Of a stretch of 64,000 nt of DNA, positions 9,777 to 18,909 are shown piece by piece. Below the pieces are notes generated by a model. The model was not told the origin of the DNA. It did no database searches and saw nothing but the letters and a program-made list of their open reading frames with translations. The stretch covers positions 1-64,000 of the forward strand of contig LNFC01000021.1 in NCBI GenBank assembly GCA_001464545.1, given 5' to 3'. Position 1 is the first letter of the stretch. Every line of letters begins with the position of its first letter. Source of the stretch: Acidobacteria bacterium Ga0077551. Lineage in GTDB: Bacteria; Pseudomonadota; Alphaproteobacteria; Caulobacterales; Hyphomonadaceae. The translations under genes were made by a program, and so were the position numbers.

Positions 9777-10637
9777 TCAAGAAGTTGCAGCGGTTTCCGC
9801 CGCGAGAATGGCGCGCAGGCCTTCGCGGTAAGTCGGATAGGCAGGCCGCCAGCCGAGCGCGGCTTTGGCGCGGGCGTTCGCGACGCGCTTGCATTCGGCG
9901 TAGAAGCTCGCCGCCATCTCGCTGAGATGTGCGTCCTCGAAGGAGATGTCCGGCGGCGGGGCCATGCCGAGAAGTTCCGCGGCAAAGGCAGTCACGTCCT
10001 GCGGCGGCGCCGAAAGATCGTCGCACAGGTGGAAGACGCCGGATGCATCCGGTCGCTGGACCAGCGCGGCCAGTCCGCTGGCGATGTCATCGACATGCAC
10101 GCGGGAAAAGACCTGACCGGGCTTGATGATGCGCTGAGCGGTGCCGTCGCGCAGCCGGTCGAAGGACGAGCGGCCCGGTCCGTAGATGCCCGGCAGGCGG
10201 ACGAGCCGGGCGCGGCCGTCGCTGGCTGCCTGCCACTGGGTTTCCGCGAGCACCCTGGCGGCCGCGCGCGGAGACGAGGGCGCCACGGGGCTCCACTCGA
10301 ACGCCCAGCCGCCCTGCAGGTCGCCATAGACCCCCGTCGTTGAAAGATATGTTATGGACCGGGCACCGTCGGCCTGGCTTGCCGCCGCCAATGCAGCGGG
10401 GCAGCCTTGCCGGCCGGGCGGCAGGGTGATCAGCCAGTGCGCGCCCGCCGGCACATCGACGGGCCCTTCCCCGGTCCAGACGGCCGCCTCGATGCCGCGC
10501 GCCCTCAGATCCGCCGCCTTAGCCGCCGTCCTGACCGTTCCGGCCACCTGCCAGCCCGCCGGCCGCAGCTGCCCGGAAAGCTGCAGGGCGCTATAGCCAA
10601 GCCCGAAAACAAAAAGCAGAGATTGCGGGGATGTCAT
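9777..10637 (-). CDS. NAD-dependent epimerase/dehydratase-like SDR protein
   Basis: A 286-residue atypical short-chain dehydrogenase resembling the YeeZ group. The N-terminus has a Rossmann beta strand and the dinucleotide-binding GLGYSA loop (residues about 12-17). A YLSTTGVYGD segment near residue 95 provides the Ser/Tyr typical of extended SDRs. LVRLPGIYGPGR follows, and then a C-terminal helix region with GWRPAYPTYREGL. The substrate cannot be told. It lies upstream of the A2M gene on the same strand with a 90-nt gap, and is divergent from the TPR gene at 10701, sharing a 63-nt intergenic region. Confidence 0.75.
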   Translation of the reverse strand: MTSPQSLLFVFGLGYSALQLSGQLRPAGWQVAGTVRTAAKAADLRARGIEAAVWTGEGPVDVPAGAHWLITLPPGRQGCPAALAAASQADGARSITYLSTTGVYGDLQGGWAFEWSPVAPSSPRAAARVLAETQWQAASDGRARLVRLPGIYGPGRSSFDRLRDGTAQRIIKPGQVFSRVHVDDIASGLAALVQRPDASGVFHLCDDLSAPPQDVTAFAAELLGMAPPPDISFEDAHLSEMAASFYAECKRVANARAKAALGWRPAYPTYREGLRAILAAETAATS

Positions 10638-10700
10638 TTGCCAATACCAGAGCGCCGTTGCCTACACGGCGCTGAATAGACGGTTCGGAGCCAACTGCCC

Positions 10701-11366
10701 ATGTCCCTGATCGCCTTCGCCGCTGGAACCGTTCTGATGATGCAGTCGGCGGGGGCAGAGCTTGCCAAGGCCGAAGCGGCCCGGCTCGAGGCCTGTGTCG
10801 CCAAGATCGAGACTGATCCCGAGAACGCCTACGAGGACGGCCTTGCCTGGAGCTATGAAGGCAACCGGCCGGGCGCGCGCCAGTGTACGGCGCTGGCCCT
10901 GATCGCGCTTGGCAATTACGAGACGGGCGCCGAGCGGCTGGAGTCGCTGGCGACCTCCACGGATGGCGGCTCGATGGAGCAACGCGCGATCTACCTGTCG
11001 CAGGCCGGTCAGGCCTGGATCATGGCCGGGGCGCCGGAAGTGGCCGTCGTGTCTTTTTCCGACGCCCTGACAATGGCGCCTGGAACGGTCGATTTGCTGC
11101 TCGACCGGGCCAGCGCCTACATCCTGACCGAGGAATGGGACACGGCGCTGTCGGATCTCGACCTTGCGCTCGCCAATTCGCCCGGCTTTGGCCCGGCGCA
11201 CCAGCTGCGCGCGGAGGTCTATCTCAACAAGAAGAGCTATGACCTGGCGATGCGCGACGTGGAATCCGCCATGGCCGCCGATCCGAAGAACATTGACACG
11301 CTGCTGGTGCGCGGGCGCGTGCGTGAGGCGATCCGGCTCGCCGAGCAGGACGGCATTCCGCAGTAA
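10701..11366 (+). CDS. secreted TPR-repeat protein
   Basis: A 221-residue protein with an N-terminal hydrophobic signal (MSLIAFAAGTVLMMQS, cleavage expected near AGA at residue 19). It then has about three to four TPR-like helical pairs, clearest in residues 95-205 (for example the repeat with ILTEEWDTALSDLDLALANSP). GGAG lies about 10 nt before the ATG. It is presumably periplasmic and mediates protein-protein contacts. I cannot name a specific family or partner. It converges with the leucyl aminopeptidase gene, 9 nt between stops. Confidence 0.7.
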   Translation: MSLIAFAAGTVLMMQSAGAELAKAEAARLEACVAKIETDPENAYEDGLAWSYEGNRPGARQCTALALIALGNYETGAERLESLATSTDGGSMEQRAIYLSQAGQAWIMAGAPEVAVVSFSDALTMAPGTVDLLLDRASAYILTEEWDTALSDLDLALANSPGFGPAHQLRAEVYLNKKSYDLAMRDVESAMAADPKNIDTLLVRGRVREAIRLAEQDGIPQ

Positions 11367-11375
11367 CGCGCCGCC

Positions 11376-12740
11376 TCAGGCGCCGTACCGGGCTTCCAGC
11401 ATCGACCAAACCGCGCGCAGGCTGCACGGCGCGCCGCCGTCCGGCCGGCCGTATTTCGACTTGCGCCAGGCCCAGATGTCGAAGTGCGCCCAGCTCCTGG
11501 CACTGACGAATTGCTTGAGGAACACCGCCGCCGTGATCGAGCCGGCGAAGCTGCCGCCCGAGTTCACGAGATCGGCGACCGGGCTCTTGAGCTCAGCCAG
11601 GTAGGGATCCCAGAGCGGCATACGCCAGACCGGATCGCCGGTACGGGCGGAGGCGGCAAGGATGTCGGCGGCGAGCTGGTCGTCGTCGGTGTAGAGCGGC
11701 GCAAGGTCGGCGCCGAGCGCGACGCGGGCGGCGCCGGTGAGGGTGGCGAAATCGAGCAGCAGGTCGGGGTCGTCTTCACTGGCGCGTGCGAGCGCGTCGC
11801 CCAGGACGAGGCGGCCTTCGGCGTCGGTATTGTCGATCTCGACCGTCAGGCCCTTGCGGCTGGAGAGGATATCGCCTGGCCGGAAGGAATTCCCCGCGAT
11901 CGCGTTCTCTGCGGCAGAGACATAGAGCTTCAAGTGCACCGGCAGCCCTGCGCCCATCACGAGTTCGGCGAGCACGATGGCGTGCGCCGCCCCGCCCATG
12001 TCCTTCTTCATAATGCGCATGCCGTCGCCGCCCTTTATGTTGAGGCCGCCGGAATCGAATGTGATGCCCTTGCCGACGAGCGCGACTTTCGGGTCGCCGG
12101 GTTTGCCCCATTCCAGTTCGAGGAATCGCGGCGCTTCGGTGGCGGCGCGGCCGACGGCGTGGACCATCGGATAGTTCGCGGCGAGCAGCGCGTCGCCAAC
12201 GATGGCGGTGAGCTTGGCGCCGAAGCGCTCCGCCAAGGCGGCGATCTCCGCTTCGAGGCCCGCAGGGGTCATATCGGCGGCCGGCGTGTTGACCAGGTCG
12301 CGCAGGTGGACGGCGGCCTCGGCCTCACGCGACAGGCGCTCGCCGTCCTTGCCGCCGGGAATCTTCAGCCGGGGCGGATTGGTTTTTTCGGACTTGTAGC
12401 GTTCGAAACGGTACGCCCCGTCCGCCCAGGCGGCGGCGATGTGGGCGAAGGGCTGGCCGGCGTCTTCCGCGATCTCGTAGTCGCCTTCCGTCAGCCGGCC
12501 GGACAGGGCCGCGACCGCGAGCGCGTCCTTACCGTTTCCCAGACCAAACAACACGGATTGCACCGCGCCCGTTTCGCCGGGTACCAAAACCGCCTGCCCT
12601 GCCCCGCCCTTGAAGCCCTGCGCCGCCGCAATCGCGCGCGCGCCGGGGAACGGGTCGTCCGTCAGCGCCGTGAAAGTCTGGGCTGTGTAGAGGTAAATGC
12701 GGGCGGCGTGTTTCGGCTTGGCGGTGAAGCTCTTGTGCAT
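11376..12740 (-). CDS. M17 leucyl aminopeptidase family protein
   Basis: A cytosolic two-metal aminopeptidase of 454 residues. The C-terminal catalytic domain has the M17 landmarks: GKGITFDSGGLNIK (metal-binding Asp and active-site Lys), KKDMGGAAHA, and the hallmark NTDAEGRLVL. The N-terminal domain is the shorter, divergent type seen in PepB-like alphaproteobacterial members. The start at ATG 12740 is preceded by AGGAA at 6-nt spacing. The open frame to 12815 adds 25 unlikely residues. The C-terminus reads through ARSWAHFDIWAW, typical of the family end. It releases N-terminal residues from peptides during turnover. Confidence 0.9.
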   Translation of the reverse strand: MHKSFTAKPKHAARIYLYTAQTFTALTDDPFPGARAIAAAQGFKGGAGQAVLVPGETGAVQSVLFGLGNGKDALAVAALSGRLTEGDYEIAEDAGQPFAHIAAAWADGAYRFERYKSEKTNPPRLKIPGGKDGERLSREAEAAVHLRDLVNTPAADMTPAGLEAEIAALAERFGAKLTAIVGDALLAANYPMVHAVGRAATEAPRFLELEWGKPGDPKVALVGKGITFDSGGLNIKGGDGMRIMKKDMGGAAHAIVLAELVMGAGLPVHLKLYVSAAENAIAGNSFRPGDILSSRKGLTVEIDNTDAEGRLVLGDALARASEDDPDLLLDFATLTGAARVALGADLAPLYTDDDQLAADILAASARTGDPVWRMPLWDPYLAELKSPVADLVNSGGSFAGSITAAVFLKQFVSARSWAHFDIWAWRKSKYGRPDGGAPCSLRAVWSMLEARYGA

Positions 12741-12853
12741 GGCGCGTTCCTGAAGGGTTTCAGGGTTAAGGCCGCGCGCGGCGGCGTTAACCGAACTTTG
12801 ACCCCGGCGGTTCAATATCCGGGCTTATGCTGCCGATACATACACGGAGCCCG

Positions 12854-13771
12854 ATGATGTCCAGTGCCAAAACGTCTCTGGCTTTGCTAGCCTTTGCGCT
12901 CGCTGCGTCCACCACCTCGTGCGCGTCTGCGCCGAAAGACGAGGCCGCGCTGGCGATGCAGGCGGCCAATAGGCCGGCGTCCCCCGAGGAGCGCGCGGCG
13001 GCCAACCGCGCCGATCCGCTGACGCGCGCCAACTTCTGGGCCAAGGAAAACCTCAAGGACGGCGAAGACCTGACGGTCAGCTTGGAATTTGCCCGCGCGC
13101 TGCGCGAAATCGGCAGCCATGAACGCGCCCTCGACGTGCTGTCGCGCGCGTTGATCGTGCACCCTGAAAGCGCCGACGCGCTGATGCTGCTCGGCCGGAT
13201 CCAGATGGCGCTTGGCGATGTGCCCACCGCCGGCCGGGTATTCCACCGCGCGACCGAAGTTGCCCCGGAGCGGGCTGAAACCTGGGCCGCGCTCGGCACC
13301 ACATTTGACCGCGAAGGCCAGCACAAGCTGGCGCAGACGGCGTATCAGCGGGCGCTGGAACTCGAGCCTCTCCGGACGACCACGCTGACCAACTACGGCC
13401 TGTCGCTGGTGCTGACCGGTGACCTGCCGGGCGCTGAAGCCAAGCTGCGCCAGGCGGCGGCGAACGCCGATGCCGGCGCCCGCGTCACCGAAAACCTCGC
13501 GCTGGTGCTGGGCCTACAAGGCAAGTTCGAAGACATGAAGTCCGTGAGCGGCGCTGCGGCGCCCGAAGAGGTGGTCGACCAGAACGTCGCCCTGCTCCAG
13601 GGGCTGATCCAGCCCGCACGTAGCTGGGACGCGCTGGCGGAGAAACCCGCACCGGTGCGCGTGGCCGAAGCGGCGACAACGGCTGACGCGCCGATCGCTG
13701 CGCCGGTCACCCGCGTAGAAGACACGGCCGGAACCGAGGCCCCCAAGCGGGTGCTGCGCCCGCGCAACTAG
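12854..13771 (+). CDS. TPR lipoprotein, TadD-like
   Basis: A 305-residue protein from the ATG at 12854, with GGAG 5 nt upstream. It has a lipoprotein signal peptide with Cys in STTSCAS, then at least four TPR units (residues about 70-200), and a low-complexity Pro/Ala tail. The repeats resemble TadD, the TPR lipoprotein of Tad pilus systems that helps the secretin assemble. A tad operon ends only 1.5 kb downstream, separated by the aldehyde dehydrogenase gene, and no other tadD candidate lies inside that operon. TadD function is therefore a reasonable inference, not proven by the sequence. It converges with the next gene, the two stops overlapping by 4 nt. Confidence 0.72.
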   Translation: MMSSAKTSLALLAFALAASTTSCASAPKDEAALAMQAANRPASPEERAAANRADPLTRANFWAKENLKDGEDLTVSLEFARALREIGSHERALDVLSRALIVHPESADALMLLGRIQMALGDVPTAGRVFHRATEVAPERAETWAALGTTFDREGQHKLAQTAYQRALELEPLRTTTLTNYGLSLVLTGDLPGAEAKLRQAAANADAGARVTENLALVLGLQGKFEDMKSVSGAAAPEEVVDQNVALLQGLIQPARSWDALAEKPAPVRVAEAATTADAPIAAPVTRVEDTAGTEAPKRVLRPRN

Positions 13772-15264
13772 GTATCGAAGCGGATACCTTGGGCGAGCGG
13801 TAGCGCGCTTGAATAATTGATCGTGTTCGTGGCCCGGCGCATGTAGCCTTTCCAGGCATCAGAGCCAGACTCGCGCCCGCCGCCGGTCTCCTTCTCGCCG
13901 CCGAATGCCCCGCCGATCTCCGCGCCGGACGTGCCGATGTTGACGTTGGCAATCCCGCAATCCGAGCCTGATGCGGCGAGGAACCGCTCGGCCTCGCGCA
14001 GGTCGGTCGTAAAGATCGATGAGGACAGGCCGGCGGAAACGGCGTTGTTGAAGGCGATCGCCTTGCCGAGGTCCGTGTAGCGCATCACGTAGAGGATCGG
14101 CGCGAAGGTTTCGCGCAGGACCGGGCCGGTCTGCGCCGGCATGACGACGAGCGCGGGGCGCCGATAGGTGCCACCGCCGGTTTCAACGGGCTCGCCGCCG
14201 AAGACGTCTCCGCCGGCCGCTTTTGCTTCGGCGAGTGCAGACGTCATCGCCTCCCCGGCCGCGGCATCGATCAGAGGGCCGACCAGCACGCCCGGCGTCA
14301 TCGGATTGCCGACTTTCGCCGACGCCCAGGCGGCTTTCAGGCGCGGGATCAGCGTATCTGCAATCTGTTCGTGCACGAACAGGCGGCGCATCGTGGTGCA
14401 GCGCTGACCCGCCGTGCCGAGCGCCGAGAAGGCGATGGCACGCACCGCCAGGTCAAGATCCGCAGACGGACAGACGATGGCGGCATTGTTACCGCCGAGT
14501 TCGAGGATCGTCTTGCCGAAGCGCGCCGCAACGACGGGCGCTACCGCGCGGCCCATCCGCGTCGAGCCGGTGGCCGAGACGACGGCGACACGCGGATCGG
14601 CGGCAAGCTTTGCGGCGGTTTCTGGTCCGCCGATCAGGCAGGCTGCAAGGCCGTCCGGCGCGTCGCCGAACTGGCGCAGCGCGCGCGCGAAGACCGCCAT
14701 CACGGCAAGCGCTGTCAGGGGCGTTTTCTCGGACGGTTTCCAGATCACCGGATTGCCGCAGACGAGCGCCAGCGCGGCGTTCCACGCCCAGACCGCGACC
14801 GGGAAATTGAAGGCCGTGATGACGGCGGTGACACCCGCCGGATGCCAGGTTTCCATCATCCGGTGGCCCGGGCGTTCGGAGGCAATCGTCAGCCCGTGCA
14901 GCTGGCGGGAGAGACCGACGGCGAAATCGCAGATGTCGATCATCTCCTGCACTTCGCCCATCGCTTCCGCCGGGATCTTGCCGGCCTCGAGCGTCACGAG
15001 GGTTGCGAGATCATCCTTGGCGCTGCGCAGCTCCTCACCGAGCAGGCGGACGAGTTCGCCGCGTCTCGGCGCCGGCACATCGCGCCATTGGGTGAAGGCC
15101 GTTGCGGCGGCGGCGAGCGCGGCCTCCACAGCCGCGGGCGAGTGGACGGGCAAACGGGTGAGGACATCGCCGGTGAGTGGCGTGCGGCAGACGAGGCCCC
15201 CCTCTGCGCCGGTCTGGAGACCGAAGCGCGCAAGGGTGGCCGTAATAAGGGGCATGAGACTCAT
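13768..15264 (-). CDS. ALDH7-type (antiquitin-like) aldehyde dehydrogenase
   Basis: A NAD-dependent aldehyde dehydrogenase of 498 residues. It shows TAFNFPVAVW and GNPVIWKPSEKTP (cofactor binding), LELGGNNA with the general-base Glu, and the catalytic Cys in GTAGQRCTTMRR. The C-terminal YMRRATNTINYS and LPLAQGI blocks are typical of the ALDH7/alpha-aminoadipic semialdehyde dehydrogenase branch, so a role in lysine catabolism or aldehyde detoxification is likely. The reading frame may start at 15264 or at Met4 (15255). It sits between the TPR lipoprotein gene and tadC without obvious functional linkage. Confidence 0.88.
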   Translation of the reverse strand: MSLMPLITATLARFGLQTGAEGGLVCRTPLTGDVLTRLPVHSPAAVEAALAAAATAFTQWRDVPAPRRGELVRLLGEELRSAKDDLATLVTLEAGKIPAEAMGEVQEMIDICDFAVGLSRQLHGLTIASERPGHRMMETWHPAGVTAVITAFNFPVAVWAWNAALALVCGNPVIWKPSEKTPLTALAVMAVFARALRQFGDAPDGLAACLIGGPETAAKLAADPRVAVVSATGSTRMGRAVAPVVAARFGKTILELGGNNAAIVCPSADLDLAVRAIAFSALGTAGQRCTTMRRLFVHEQIADTLIPRLKAAWASAKVGNPMTPGVLVGPLIDAAAGEAMTSALAEAKAAGGDVFGGEPVETGGGTYRRPALVVMPAQTGPVLRETFAPILYVMRYTDLGKAIAFNNAVSAGLSSSIFTTDLREAERFLAASGSDCGIANVNIGTSGAEIGGAFGGEKETGGGRESGSDAWKGYMRRATNTINYSSALPLAQGIRFDT

Positions 15265-15334
15265 GCGCCGGGTCTAGCGGCAGCAGGCGCGCGGGGAAAG
15301 CCCCGCCTGCCCTCCTGAATTGCGGGCGGCCGTA

Positions 15335-16336
15335 TCAGGTCGGCGAGGCGACCTGCGGCGCAACGTCGTTGTCGCCCTGCATCTTTTCGTACTTGATATA
15401 GGCCGGGCCGAGCACGACCAGGAAGAGCACCGGCAGGAAGAACAGGATCATCGGAACCGTCAGCTGGGCCGGCAGAGCCGCCGCCTTCTTCTCGGCATCC
15501 GACATCCGCATCTCGCGGTTTTCCCGCGCCATCAGACGCAGCGCGTCGCCGAGCGGCGTGCCGTAACGCTCGGCCTGGCCCAGCGCCATACAGACGGCTT
15601 TGACGCCTTCGTGGCCGGTGCGGATCGCGAGGTTTTCGTAGGCCTGCCGGCGGTCAGGCAGATAGGAGAGTTCCGCCACCGTGATGCCGAACTCTTCGGC
15701 GAGTTCCGGCGAGGCGGTGCCGATTTCCTGACTGACCTTGTTGAAGCCCATCTCGATCGACATGCCGGCCTCGACGCAGATCAGCAGCATGTCGAGCGAG
15801 TCCGGGAAGGCCCGCATCAGGGACTTCTGGCGTTTCTGGGCGATGTTGGAGATGTAGATGTTGGGCGCATAGAAACCGGCGGCGGCGCCAAAGGCCAGCG
15901 AGCCGTACTTCATGACCGTGTTGAGGCCGTGGTCATTGACGTAGAAAATGTAGACGAACGCGCCGATCGCGCCGATAAACGGCAATGCCATCCGCGCAAA
16001 GTAGAAGGCCGAGATCGGCCCGGGGCCGCGCATGCCCGCCTGGTTCATCAGCTTGACGACGTTCGGATCTTCCAGCGCCTTGGCGAGATTCAGCTTCGAC
16101 GAAATATTGCCGACGACGGAATCATCCTTGCGGCGCAGGCCCTTCTTCTCGAGCGCCGCGCGGCTCTGCTTGCGCAGGCGTTCGCGCTGGCTGGCGACGG
16201 CCTTCAGGCGCGTCTCGAGCTTGTTGCCCTGCAGGTAGGGCAAGAGGATGGTCATCAGTGTTCCGAACACCGCGGCCGCGACGAGGTAGGCCGCCAGCGT
16301 TTCGGGTCTGGAGAAAGACAGAATGAACTCATACAT
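15335..16336 (-). CDS. tadC: Tad pilus inner-membrane platform protein TadC
   Basis: A GspF/T2SF-domain platform protein of 333 residues. It has an N-terminal membrane helix, a basic charged cytoplasmic segment (residues about 38-75), two central helices, a T2SF domain with DSLDMLLICVEAGMS and ERYGTPLGDALR, and two C-terminal helices. It partners with TadB and the CpaF ATPase to extrude or retract Flp pilin. It is the last gene of the pilA-cpa-tad operon, 12 nt after tadB. Confidence 0.93.
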   Translation of the reverse strand: MYEFILSFSRPETLAAYLVAAAVFGTLMTILLPYLQGNKLETRLKAVASQRERLRKQSRAALEKKGLRRKDDSVVGNISSKLNLAKALEDPNVVKLMNQAGMRGPGPISAFYFARMALPFIGAIGAFVYIFYVNDHGLNTVMKYGSLAFGAAAGFYAPNIYISNIAQKRQKSLMRAFPDSLDMLLICVEAGMSIEMGFNKVSQEIGTASPELAEEFGITVAELSYLPDRRQAYENLAIRTGHEGVKAVCMALGQAERYGTPLGDALRLMARENREMRMSDAEKKAAALPAQLTVPMILFFLPVLFLVVLGPAYIKYEKMQGDNDVAPQVASPT

Positions 16337-16348
16337 TGCTGCCTGCCC

Positions 16349-17380
16349 CTACATGTCGAAGTTGATCATGTTGCGCATCACGGTGATGCCGAGACCCATC
16401 ATCGCCGCCGCAATGACAAGAATCACGTGTCCGGTTTCGGTCAGGAAGAGTTCCATGATGTAGTCGGGCGTTGTCATGAACACCATCGTCCCCACGGCAA
16501 ACGGCAGGGAGCCGATGATCATCCCGGACGCCTTGGCCTCCGAAGACAGGGCGCTGACCTTTTCCCGCATCATCTTGCGTGAGCGGATGACCGTGGAGAG
16601 GTTCCCGAGGGCTTCAGAGAGGTTACCGCCTGCTTTCGACTGGATCATCAGCACGATCGCGAAGAAGTTCACTTCCTGCAGCGGCATGCGTTTGTAGAGC
16701 TGGGCGAGGGCACGGTCGAGACCGGAGCCCATCGAGAGGTTGTCCGCGAAAGTGAGGAATTCCTTGCGCAGCGGCTCCGGGCTTTCCTTGGCGATGATCC
16801 GGATACATTCGTTCAGCGGCAGGCCGGTTTTCACGCCGCGCACGATGACATCCAGCGCGTCGGCGAACTGGTTGATCATCTTCTTGTGGCGGCCCTTGAT
16901 CATCGTGTTCAAAACGAAGTTCGGCAGGCCGAGCGTACCCGCGAAGAAGGCCGCCCCGCAGAGGATCGGCCGGCTCTTGAAGCTGATTCCGCTGATGACG
17001 AGACCGTCCGCGCCGGACATCCAGACGGCGCCGGCGCAGACGACGCCGGTGATCAGCGAGATGATCCAGAAAGCCGGCACCGGTATTTCGAGACCCGCCT
17101 GGGTAAGCTTTGAACCAATATCCTGGGAAGCCGATTTCTTACGCGCCTTGTCCTGCTTGCGCAGGTTGTCGAGCATCTCCTGGGTCTTGGCACGGCGCTT
17201 GGCCGTGTCGTCGGTGGCCTTGCTGGCGGCTTTGGAAATTTGCGGCGCACGCCCTGCCCCGATCTCGCGCGCCCGTTTCTTGGCGGCGTCGTCCTGACCG
17301 GACGTGAACGTGAAGCCAATACCGACGATCGCCGTGAAGGCGAGAACGGCCACGAGCGCGATGATCAGTGTGCTGCTCAT
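16349..17380 (-). CDS. tadB: Tad pilus inner-membrane platform protein TadB
   Basis: A 343-residue membrane protein with one N-terminal helix, a Lys/Arg-rich segment (residues about 30-85), two central helices, a T2SF domain (DALDVIVRGVKTGLPLNECI, and QSKAGGNLSEALGNL) and C-terminal helices. It is the paralogue of TadC and forms the platform with it. Its ATG overlaps the stop of the ATPase gene by 1 nt, which points to translational coupling. Confidence 0.93.
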   Translation of the reverse strand: MSSTLIIALVAVLAFTAIVGIGFTFTSGQDDAAKKRAREIGAGRAPQISKAASKATDDTAKRRAKTQEMLDNLRKQDKARKKSASQDIGSKLTQAGLEIPVPAFWIISLITGVVCAGAVWMSGADGLVISGISFKSRPILCGAAFFAGTLGLPNFVLNTMIKGRHKKMINQFADALDVIVRGVKTGLPLNECIRIIAKESPEPLRKEFLTFADNLSMGSGLDRALAQLYKRMPLQEVNFFAIVLMIQSKAGGNLSEALGNLSTVIRSRKMMREKVSALSSEAKASGMIIGSLPFAVGTMVFMTTPDYIMELFLTETGHVILVIAAAMMGLGITVMRNMINFDM

Positions 17381-18882
17381 CAGGCGTTGTTCAGCGAGTC
17401 GAGTGCTGCAGCCAATTCCCGCTCCATGTTGTAGTAGGCGGCGCGCTCCCAGAAGCGCGGACGGCCGATCCCCATGCCGCGGTGGCGGCCGATGATCTTG
17501 CCATCATCGTCCTCGCCTTCGATCTCGTACTTGAGAATATCCTGCAACACGATGGTATCGCCTTCGAGACCGAGCACTTCCGTGATGCCCATGATGCGGC
17601 GAGAGCCATCTCGCAGACGCGAAGCCTGCACGACCACGTCGATCGAGCCGACGATCATTTCACGGATGGTTTTCGCCGGCAGCGCAAACCCTCCCATCGT
17701 GATCATGGATTCAACGCGGCTGAGCGCTTCGCGGGCCGAGTTGGCGTGCAGTGTGCCCATCGAGCCATCGTGGCCGGTGTTCATGGCCTGCAGAAGGTCA
17801 AACGCTTCCGGTCCGCGCACCTCGCCCACGATGATACGTTCCGGACGCATACGCAGACAGTTCTTGACGAGGTCGCGCATCGTGATCTCGCCGGAACCTT
17901 CGATGTTCGGCGGGCGCGTTTCAAGACGCACGACGTGCGGTTGCTGCAGCTGAAGTTCGGCGGAGTCTTCGCAGGTGATGACGCGCTCGCCGGGCTCGAT
18001 GAAACCGGTGAGACAGTTGAGAAGGGTCGTTTTACCCGAACCGGTACCGCCGGAGATAAGGACGTTGCAGCGGCTGTGGCCGATGATGCGCAGGACTTCG
18101 GCGCCGGCTTCGCTGATAGAGCCGAATCGCACAAGATCGTTCAGCTTCAGCTTGTCCTTCTTGAACTTACGAATGGTGAGCGTCGGTCCGTCGATCGCAA
18201 GCGGCGGGGCGATGACGTTGACGCGCGAGCCGTCCAAGAGACGGGCGTCACAGATCGGAGAGCTTTCATCGACACGGCGGCCCACCTGGGACACGATGCG
18301 CTGACAGATGTTCATCAGCTGCGCGTTGTCGCGGAAGCGGATATTGGTCCGCTCGATCTTGCCATTGACCTCGATATAGGTCGTGTCCGCGCCGTTGACC
18401 ATGATATCGGCAATGTCGTCGCGGGCCAGCAGCGGCTCGAGCGGGCCGTAGCCGAGCACGTCGTTACAGATGTCGTCGAGCAGGTATTCCTGCTCGGAGA
18501 TCGACATCACGACGTTCTTGATACTGATGATCTCGACAACGATGTCGCGAATTTCCTCGCGCGCGCTTTCCGTGTCCAGCTGGGCCAGCTGGGACAGGTC
18601 GATCGTGTCGATCAGCGCGTTGAAGATCGTGGTCTTGGTCGAATAGTATTGTTCGGAGTGCTGGCTGACCTTGCGGATCGGCTCCGGCTTGATTTCGGGT
18701 GTCTTCAGCTTGACGGCCGGTGCAGGCGCCGCGCCGGGGATTGAAGTTGCCTGTTTGGGCTGCGCCGATGCAGCAGGGGACGGCGCGGGTTTCGGCGCCG
18801 CAGGCTTGGGCGCCGACGCGGCCGCAGGCGCCGCGCCGGGAAGCGTGGGAGCTGTTGCGCCAGAGCGTTTTCCGAAGGCCAT
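17380..18882 (-). CDS. cpaF: Tad pilus ATPase CpaF/TadA
   Basis: A hexameric secretion ATPase of the T2SE/VirB11 superfamily, 500 residues. A Pro/Ala-rich, low-complexity N-terminus (residues 1-70) precedes an N-terminal domain. The core has the Walker A motif [12 protein letters not shown] at about residue 280, an Asp box with CEDSAELQL, the Walker B region [16 protein letters not shown], and the His box [14 protein letters not shown]. All catalytic elements are intact. It powers Flp pilus assembly at the inner membrane together with TadB/TadC. The gene follows cpaE after 27 nt. Confidence 0.96.
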   Translation of the reverse strand: MAFGKRSGATAPTLPGAAPAAASAPKPAAPKPAPSPAASAQPKQATSIPGAAPAPAVKLKTPEIKPEPIRKVSQHSEQYYSTKTTIFNALIDTIDLSQLAQLDTESAREEIRDIVVEIISIKNVVMSISEQEYLLDDICNDVLGYGPLEPLLARDDIADIMVNGADTTYIEVNGKIERTNIRFRDNAQLMNICQRIVSQVGRRVDESSPICDARLLDGSRVNVIAPPLAIDGPTLTIRKFKKDKLKLNDLVRFGSISEAGAEVLRIIGHSRCNVLISGGTGSGKTTLLNCLTGFIEPGERVITCEDSAELQLQQPHVVRLETRPPNIEGSGEITMRDLVKNCLRMRPERIIVGEVRGPEAFDLLQAMNTGHDGSMGTLHANSAREALSRVESMITMGGFALPAKTIREMIVGSIDVVVQASRLRDGSRRIMGITEVLGLEGDTIVLQDILKYEIEGEDDDGKIIGRHRGMGIGRPRFWERAAYYNMERELAAALDSLNNA

Positions 18883-18909
18883 ATTCCTACCTGTCCCGTC
18901 GAACCCGGC

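Noticed and set aside
15284-15308. GCGGGG-AAAG-CCCCGC hairpin between ALDH and tadC
   Set aside because: No U-tract on either side and in the leader of the ALDH/after-tadC gap; too weak to call a terminator.
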